Positions 57,949-64,000 of a stretch of DNA of 64,000 nt are shown here, in pieces. Numbering within the stretch: position 1 is the stretch's first letter; every line of letters begins with the position of its first letter. Below the pieces are notes generated by a model. It was not told where the DNA came from and made no database searches. It saw nothing but the letters and a program-made list of their open reading frames with translations. Location of the stretch: positions 62,001 through 126,000 of the forward strand of contig JAUCBJ010001919.1 in the NCBI GenBank assembly GCA_032718475.1, written 5' to 3'. A program made the position numbers and the translations under genes. This stretch comes from Nemertoderma westbladi. Taxonomy: Eukaryota; Xenacoelomorpha; Nemertodermatida; Nemertodermatidae.

Positions 57949-58524
57949 GTTCAGATAACTGTAGGCCGGACTGTTGTCGGATTGTTGTTGGGTTTGGAGA
58001 GATTACGGCGTGTGTGGAGTTTGTCTGATAAAGTGCCAGTTAGTAAGTTGGGGCAGCCATAGCTGTAAGGTCAATCCCCTCTTAAAGAATAAGTTGTACT
58101 ACCGTGTTAGAACGCATACTAACTAACCATTTTGGAATCTGCACATACTGTAGTTTATTTAGGCTTGACAGTATTCTGCCAACGTTTTGGCCTGTGTTTG
58201 TTTGTGTGGTCTGTTCAGGTACCGTAATAGTTATTACTCAGATATTTTGTAGGCTGGATTGTTGTCTAGCTATTATTAGGTCTGAAGAGATTGCTGCGTG
58301 TGTAGAGTTTGTCTGATAAAGTGCCAGTTAGTAAGTTGGGGCAGCCATAGCTGTAAGGTCAATCCCCTCTTAAAGAATAAGTCGTACTACCGTGTTAGAA
58401 CGCATACTAACTAACCATTTCGGAATCTACACATACTGTAGTTTATTTAAGCTTGGTGGTAGTCTGCCAGCGTTTGGTTTGTATTTTGTTTGAGTATTCT
58501 GTACGGGTAGCGTAATATTTATTA
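57949..58524. repeat. 288-bp tandem duplication
   Basis: Two copies with a 288-bp period (for example GTCTGATAAA at 58,023 and 58,311). Over the core 58,023-58,168 I count only four substitutions against the second copy, while the edges are more diverged. It lies 1.3 kb upstream of the BEL/Pao reading frame, so it could be part of a 5' LTR, but the matching 3' LTR is outside the window. Confidence 0.85.
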
Positions 58525-58654
58525 TTCAGAGTTTATGCGATTATTCGCAACATTCATGTCCCCAAGTTTATTCCTACAGTAATTGTGCTTGTTACACATA
58601 CCGTTATAGTTAAATTAACCCCGGTACTACACGGGCTGCTTGGCGTAAGTAAAG

Positions 58655-58672
58655 ACTGGTGACTTTGTGCTC
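58655..58672 (+). other. Candidate retroelement primer-binding site
   Basis: TGGTGACTTTGTGCTCCG begins with TGG, as expected of a site complementary to a tRNA 3' CCA end, and lies between the 288-bp duplication and the gag-like frame. The preceding bases are not the usual CA of an LTR end. This is a weak guess. Confidence 0.2.
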
Positions 58673-59820
58673 CGGTCACTCCAGCAGATGCCGTGGTTCT
58701 TTTAACTGTTCAAGTATATTTAACTACTGATTATTTGTTGTACCAGTACTTGTACCTAATTTAGGGTTTAGTGTACAGTGCTTTCCGAAAGTAATTAGTG
58801 TGTAGGCAGTATATTTGTGTTGTAAAGTGGTTAATAGGCACGTTGGATCTGGTAGTCCGCGGTAATTAACTTCTAGGTAGGAACACTCCGTGATACATAA
58901 CGTAGTACCTATAGCGATACGGCTATAGGTCGTCAGGCGGTGGTATTTTCCTATCTGGACAGTGCAATATATTTACTACTACTTATTATTTTCAAATACC
59001 GTAGTATCCTGTCTGTTGTAATAACCAGAATTCTAACCCTTTGTTAGGCTGGTTTGTAGACTTCCTGTAAAATTACCCTAAAATTTCGTACGTAATATTT
59101 TATTGTGTTTAATTAGAGATTTAATCTCACCCGTATCGTAAGTAATTTGTAGTATTAAGTAACTTTTTTAAATTAGCATTATCTGTTTTAGTGTCAAATA
59201 AGTAGCACTTCACTGAGAGCGCACAGCTTCTGTGTAGTGACTCCCCCAGAAATAATAACATTTATTCTAATATTGACAAAACCCATTTTAAACGGGTATA
59301 TAAATATTATAAATCAACTCAAACGATTTATAAATAGTAGGCCTGCCATACAACAACTAGGTCTCAATATCAGTTGGACTACTGCTTAAATAATGGTAAT
59401 AAAGTAAGTTAAAGTAACCAAGTAACCCTAAAATATTCAGAAATTCAATTATTCTAAAATAATTGACATACCGGTATTTACCATAGGCTTATTATATTTA
59501 TTTCTATAAATTTGGGCTGAAATCATACCGGTATTCTGTAATTAATTCTAGTTCATAATTATACTTATATATACTATAAGTGTAAGCTGCATACCGGTAT
59601 TCACGATAGGCCTATTATATATTTATATATATTTGTGCTAAAATTATATACCGGTACTCTGTGACAAACCTAGTTTACAATACTTATATATACTATAAGT
59701 GTATACCGGTATTCTAATATACTGTAATAAATTACCGGTACTAGGCCAACGGTCATACTGAATTACTAGACTTGCTTTAACTGTAACTATAGCAGTAAGC
59801 ATCCAACTGTATAGCTAAAC
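58673..59820 (+). other. Leader-like region upstream of gag, no gene
   Basis: There is no reading frame of note. The region is rich in TACCGGTA palindromes and AT. A tandem duplication with a 123-bp period lies at about 59,467-59,712 (CATACCGGTATT at 59,467 and 59,590, with a third partial copy at about 59,701). Confidence 0.5.
59467..59712. repeat. 123-bp tandem duplication with ACCGGT palindromes
   Basis: Two diverged copies with a 123-bp period. Each contains ATACCGGTATT, a TAGGC-TATTATAT stretch, a second TACCGGTA and TACTTATATATACTATAAGT. Confidence 0.8.
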
Positions 59821-60246
59821 ATGTCTGACACCCAGCAAAACCTGTCAGACAGTCTAATCGATACAACCATCTGTGACACAGATAGGAGTGTGGAGCGATT
59901 AAGAAAGGAGTTCAGCTCACCTCCTACTGAAAGAAAGGTCATCCCTCCAGTAGTAGTGTCAGACCCTAAGCTAATCCAACACCGTAGGTCTATCATCGGC
60001 ACTCGGGCCCAAGTCAAACGGAACCAGGAAGCAGCTGTCCAACAGCAGCAACATCCTAGTCAAGAAACTTGTTCCCAGCGATCCGATAGCTCCAGTAGTT
60101 CGGATACTGTAGAGCTGACCCGCCGAACGCGGAGTGCAGATGGCGGCTACAGCCTACTCGGATCCCCTTCTCACCCTTCCTGCCGCAGTGCTAACTACTA
60201 TATTGATTGCGGTGGAGGAACACCAAGTCGATTGGGCGAGAAGTAA
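59821..60246 (+). pseudogene. BEL/Pao gag-like N-terminal part
   Basis: The frame starts at an ATG preceded by AGCTAAAC and encodes about 141 residues. It is polar, with a Gln run near residue 75 and a Ser-rich stretch (DSSSSSDT) near residue 90, and no recognised domain. It ends at a TAA at 60,244-60,246, while the next frame, one base ahead, continues with coding character. A one-base gain in this copy around 60,130-60,245 is the simplest reading. The 60,134 ATG of the following frame is therefore unlikely to be a native start. The assignment to BEL/Pao rests on the downstream domains. Confidence 0.65.
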
Positions 60247-62326
60247 GCGAGCGACCCAAGATAGTTATGCGGGATACGCCAGGGAAGAGTTGATGTCTAT
60301 TGTCGAGTCACAATGGAACTTTCCCGGACCCGGACTCCCGTTAGATTTGTCCGAAGCTACTTGGGAAGATATACACAGGATGGGAGTGGCTAAAGATACG
60401 ATGGATCCAGCTGTTTGGAAGAGGTCGGCAGCAGGATATGTGCAGGGATTCTTCGGCTCCTTAGAGCGATTGGAAGAACAATTGTTTCGACAACCTCAAG
60501 GACCTCAAGAGCAGGAAGAGCTGCTTTATCAAGTACGCGAAAGAACCCTACGCATTAGACTAATCCTATCAGCCTTTGAGGAAACTTCCAAAAGAAGACA
60601 GGACACGTCGCTGCAGGTTGCTGTCAAGACTTGGTTCCAGCGGGTAGGTCTCAAAGTTCAAGAAACGGCCCAGTGGAAATCCCAGCTGGCTGAGAGACTA
60701 ACCTCTGAAGAACCAACCGATGCCACCCTTTCTCAAGTGGAAAGCGAAGAGACAGCAGCAGAGAAGCCGCCCTCGAGAGACGCCATAGACATCTATCTGT
60801 CAGACTATCAACGCTTCTTGGGTGATGAAGAGTTGAGGAGACGACTGGCTGGACTTCGCCCCAATAGTGAAGGAACCAAGCTTGTGTTGGACTCAATCGA
60901 TGCGGAAATGTTAGCTGCTAACCAAGCTAAATTTGATGAAAAACTCCGCCTCGCTAGAGTCCAAGAAGAACAAGTAAAGAAAAAGCGGATAGAGGACCGA
61001 AAGGCAGCAGCAGTAACGGCGGCAGAAGCAGCAAAGGCAGCGGCAGAAGCAGAAGCAGAAAGAAAGGCAGCGGTGGCAGAAGCAGAACTGAGAGCGTCTG
61101 AGGAGACTACCCAACTAGAGTTGGAAAATCTGCAAGAGACGCAAGACAACATAAATAAACAGTTAACTGCTAGTCACATGCAGATGATGAGAAGATCTAC
61201 TCCCAAACGCCAGGGATACACATCATCGGAGGAAAGCGAAACCACCGATCCTGAAGGCGGAGGAAATAGATCTCGTCTAAGCAGGCGTAGAAAAACATCT
61301 CACCGTCACAAATTGCCTGATTTTCCCCCAGCTGTTAGAAGACAACTAGCTAGCACAGACTTGAGTAGTATAGAACCTACAGACCAAATTATTAAGGTCA
61401 AAAAACTCCCTACTATAGTTTATGAGCCTGAAATAATTAGGCCTGTCGTTCCCAAAGTCACTCCTGTGCTAGAGACCCCTGTACTTCCAGAGCTTAACTC
61501 TAAATTCCCTTTACACAGTACTACACTGCCTGTACCCGGTAGAACAGTCCATGAGAATATCCCTGTCCTGGAAGCTGAGAGAGAAATCAAAGATTTGTCT
61601 CCCGTCGTCCCGCGTCAGCCCGCTACAATGTTGGCGACTCCCGCTTCGGCGGTCGAGTGGGTAGAGGAGGGACGGCGGGGGATGAATCTCCTGCTCGGAC
61701 AGATGCAGGAGACTGTCCACCAACTTAAGGGAACAGTAAGGGAAGGTAGGGCCGAATTGCAAGAAGTGCAGCAAAGTATCGCGCTAGAACGCGACAAATT
61801 AGTCAATATACAAAAGGGTATACCAATACCCCCTGTAACATTGTGTCAACCTGTTAGGTCTGAAGTATTACATGCGCAAGGTGTGGAGCCTACACGCATC
61901 TACACTGCTAGTGAAGTAGAAACTCCTATAGCAAACCCTATTAAGGGTGATTATAAACCTGTTGTTAATGATATTCCCTATAGACCTGATAATGATTCGA
62001 GAAATTTATATACCGATAATTCGATATTAAATAACACGATGGCCCAAGAAAGCTTTACGCGTCAGATGGCTAGAACAGAAGCCCGCCAAGCGGTCAAAGT
62101 GGGAGAGATCGTCAAATTCAATGGAGATGAGATGAAATGGTTACCTTTCAATGAATATTACAAAGACAGCATACAGAACTCTGTGCTATCTAACGGAGAG
62201 AAACTTAGGTTCCTCATCAAGTGCTTGGAAGGACCTCCCAAGTTAATGGCGTTAAAGTTTATTGGACATCCAGAAGGATTAAGACAAGTTTGGGATACGT
62301 CAGGTATGGTAACAAGGATAACATAG
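60134..62326 (+). pseudogene. BEL/Pao gag-like coiled-coil region and first half of DUF1759
   Basis: This is a 730-codon frame. Residues about 50-200 are charged and helical. Residues about 275-345 form an Ala/Glu/Lys-rich coiled coil (AAEAAKAAAEAEAERKAA). Residues about 375-400 are basic (SRLSRRRKTSHRHK). From about residue 655 (nt 62,098) the frame enters DUF1759, the capsid-like domain of BEL/Pao Gag, with FNGDEMKWLPFNEYY and KLRFLIKCLEGPPK. The domain is cut by a frameshift near 62,290-62,310, after which this frame stops at 62,326 and the true continuation lies one frame over. Minus-strand frames over the coiled coil are shadows of the GCA-rich codons. In these elements Gag packages the element RNA in cytoplasmic particles. 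Confidence 0.82.
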
Positions 62327-63513
62327 CTAAGTATTTGTATGCAAAATTAGTAGCCCCCCGAAACTTTCTTAGTAGCGGGATTATAGAGTTTTCCGATGAG
62401 ATTCAGGAGATCTGTAGACAATTGGACTGGTTAGGTAAGTCTCATGAATATCAGAGTTCCATGGTTATTGGAGCAGTAGTCTCTACTTTACCTAAGGGTG
62501 GAGTATGTACACGCTGGGACAAGAAAGTGTTGTATATGAATGAGCAGCAACGGCGAAGCCCTACCATGGCTGATCTCATGTCCTTCTTAGATGGTGAAGT
62601 AAAACTACAACTCATCAAGCAGTCCAGAGAAAAAACATCGGAAAATAAGGTAAGTGAGAAACCCGTTTCTAGGAGAAGAGTCACACCAGTGTGTTACACT
62701 GATGACGGCGAAAGCCAAGCTTCTCAAGAAGAGGACAGCGGGAAAGACACTGATCGATCTTACTACGTTGGCAAAACCTCAAAAGACGTAAGTAAATACA
62801 AGGCTCGAACCAACGATAGGAGAGAACAGGTTGCCAAGACCCCTCCTCAGTCTCCTAACAGAATGCACGGAAGAAAACCCGAAGAAAGAACGAGAGTGCA
62901 TCAGGTTACCCAAGGTAAAGTGAGTAACATAAAACCTAACTGTGCGCTGTGCGACGGGACCCACCGTTTGAGTGCGTGTGCTGAATTTCTAAAGAAATCC
63001 CTTGTAGACAGACGTGCAGTCTTGTGGGATAAGTGGTTATGCTATAATTGCCTCAGACCAGGACACCAACGGCGAACCTGTTACTCCGACGTAAAGTGTG
63101 CAAAGTGTGGCGCGAAACATCACATCTTGTTACACAGTGAGTTCGAACGAGACAACCCGAGTCAGGTAAGTGAGCCCGAACTACATGTCCAATTCAGTGA
63201 TGTAAATGACACTGATCAAGAATCTGAGATGGAAGGATTCTATACTTACGAATTCTCTGACGCCAACAAATCCTGTTATCTAATCAATACCGCAGTGTAT
63301 CGAGCACTTACTTATGAAAAGGACACCAACAATGAGTTTCCCCCAACTACTTTTGCCAGACAACCATCTTGGAAAGCTCCAACTTCCAACGTAGGAATCA
63401 GAGAATTTCCTGTAGTGCAGGTAAGAGTTCACGGTCCTAACAAAAGTTACATTCTAGCTGGACCTTCAACGCCGCCGACGCCCCTTGGTGGGGAGGAAGT
63501 TGGGAGAGATTAA
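62300..63513 (+). pseudogene. BEL/Pao second half of DUF1759, zinc knuckles, start of protease
   Basis: The frame is open from about 62,221 (ATG, not a real start), and homologous coding begins near 62,300 with RYGNKDNIAKYLYAKL and IQEICRQLDW (rest of DUF1759). At 62,941-63,135 come three Cys/His clusters, C-x2-C-x3-H-x4-C, then LCYNCLRPGHQRRTC (C-x2-C-x4-H-x4-C), then C-x2-C-x3-HH with LLH. This is the nucleic-acid-binding knuckle set typical of BEL/Pao. At 63,403-63,457 FPVVQVRVHGPNKSYILA matches the start of the aspartic protease domain, but the catalytic Asp-Ser/Thr-Gly segment is absent. The final residues to the stop at 63,513 are integrase DNA read out of frame. Confidence 0.85.
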
Positions 63514-64000
63514 TTAGAAGTGTCAAGACCACATTTCACTTTATAGTGCCATGCCGCGCGTATCTCACCGACGAACTTTTGCGGACATTAATGGAGGAAA
63601 TAGCTGCCTATCTCAACGAGAGACCGCTTATGCCAGTCTCATCGAGTCCCGATTCCCTGGAAGCGCTAACACCCGCGCACTTCCTACTGAAGAAACCTGT
63701 AGCCATGCTCCCACGATCGGAGATTGCCGACGGAGACGAATACTGCCGTCGAACTTGGCAACTTATGCAGTTGCTATCCCGTCGTTTCGCTGACCATTTC
63801 GAGAAACATTATCTGCCCACGCTACAACTTCGAACTAAGTGGTTTGCGCAGCAAGAAAACGTCAGCGCCGGAGATATGGTGCTTATTGTAGATTCAGACC
63901 TCCCACGTAAACGGTGGCAGACAGGTCGTATCATCGAGACTCACATCTCGGATGATGGTTTAGTACGCTCGGTAGAACTCGTCGTCATGCGGCGTAACTT
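63459..64000 (+). pseudogene. BEL/Pao integrase C-terminal part (runs off the window)
   Basis: A 180-codon frame with no stop runs to the window edge, in a different frame from the gag part. It opens with WTFNAADAPWWGGSWERLI, the end of the DDE integrase core that includes the expected catalytic Glu (in WER). It continues with LNERPLMP and LTPAHFLL, a helical segment with a W-x-R/K-W-like pattern, and the C-terminal DUF5641-like domain containing ISAGDMV-like VSAGDMVLIVD, WQTGRII and DGLVRSVEL. The first two catalytic Asp residues, the integrase zinc finger, RNase H and reverse transcriptase are missing from the window. Confidence 0.85.

Noticed and set aside
60651-61152. Minus-strand Ser/Ala- and Cys/Phe-rich frames
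   Set aside because: They are antisense shadows of the GCA/GAA-rich coiled-coil coding region of the BEL/Pao gag-like frame.
63551-63793. 80-codon frame starting MPRVSHRRTF
   Set aside because: It overlaps the integrase C-terminal frame, which has clear family motifs in another reading frame.

Overview
The window is animal (metazoan) nuclear DNA. The evidence is a spliced YIPF3 gene with GT-AG introns, remains of several non-LTR retrotransposons, and a BEL/Pao LTR retrotransposon. Frequent ACCGGT and AGGCCT palindromes and the repeat types fit a marine invertebrate, but I cannot name the clade. By my count roughly three quarters of the 64 kb is tandem repeat, in six arrays with unrelated unit lengths.

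Layout. 1-34,931: one minisatellite of 20-bp and 25-bp units with nested higher-order duplications, running off the left edge. 35,118-37,552: a graveyard of non-LTR retrotransposon fragments, part of it enclosed by a 282-bp inverted repeat. 37,937-38,435: a foldback element with two identical 210-bp arms. About 38,800-38,955: a probable tRNA-derived SINE. 39,223-43,870: the only intact-looking host gene, YIPF3, in four exons (333 codons). 44,306-50,731: a 62-bp satellite bracketed by the inverted ends of a MITE-like element. 50,989-53,366: a 44-bp satellite. 54,481-56,243: a very homogeneous 40-bp satellite. 57,655-59,820: small tandem duplications, possibly the LTR and leader of a retroelement. 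59,821-64,000: a BEL/Pao element with two frameshifts in its gag-like part and an internal deletion that joins the start of the protease region to the tail of the integrase.

The most striking observation is intron 3 of YIPF3. It is made almost entirely of two arrays. The first repeats the exon 3/intron 3 boundary every 38 bp and presents 20 copies of the 5' splice site. The second repeats a 41-bp module about 48 times; each module carries a branch-point-like sequence, a pyrimidine tract and, in most copies, CTACAG, so each looks like a complete 3' splice site. Only the first donor joined to the last acceptor restores the YIPF3 frame. Every later donor reads into a TGA, and upstream acceptors either shift the frame or meet a stop. 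The cell must therefore choose the outermost pair out of many near-identical sites, or it must use the others for something else.
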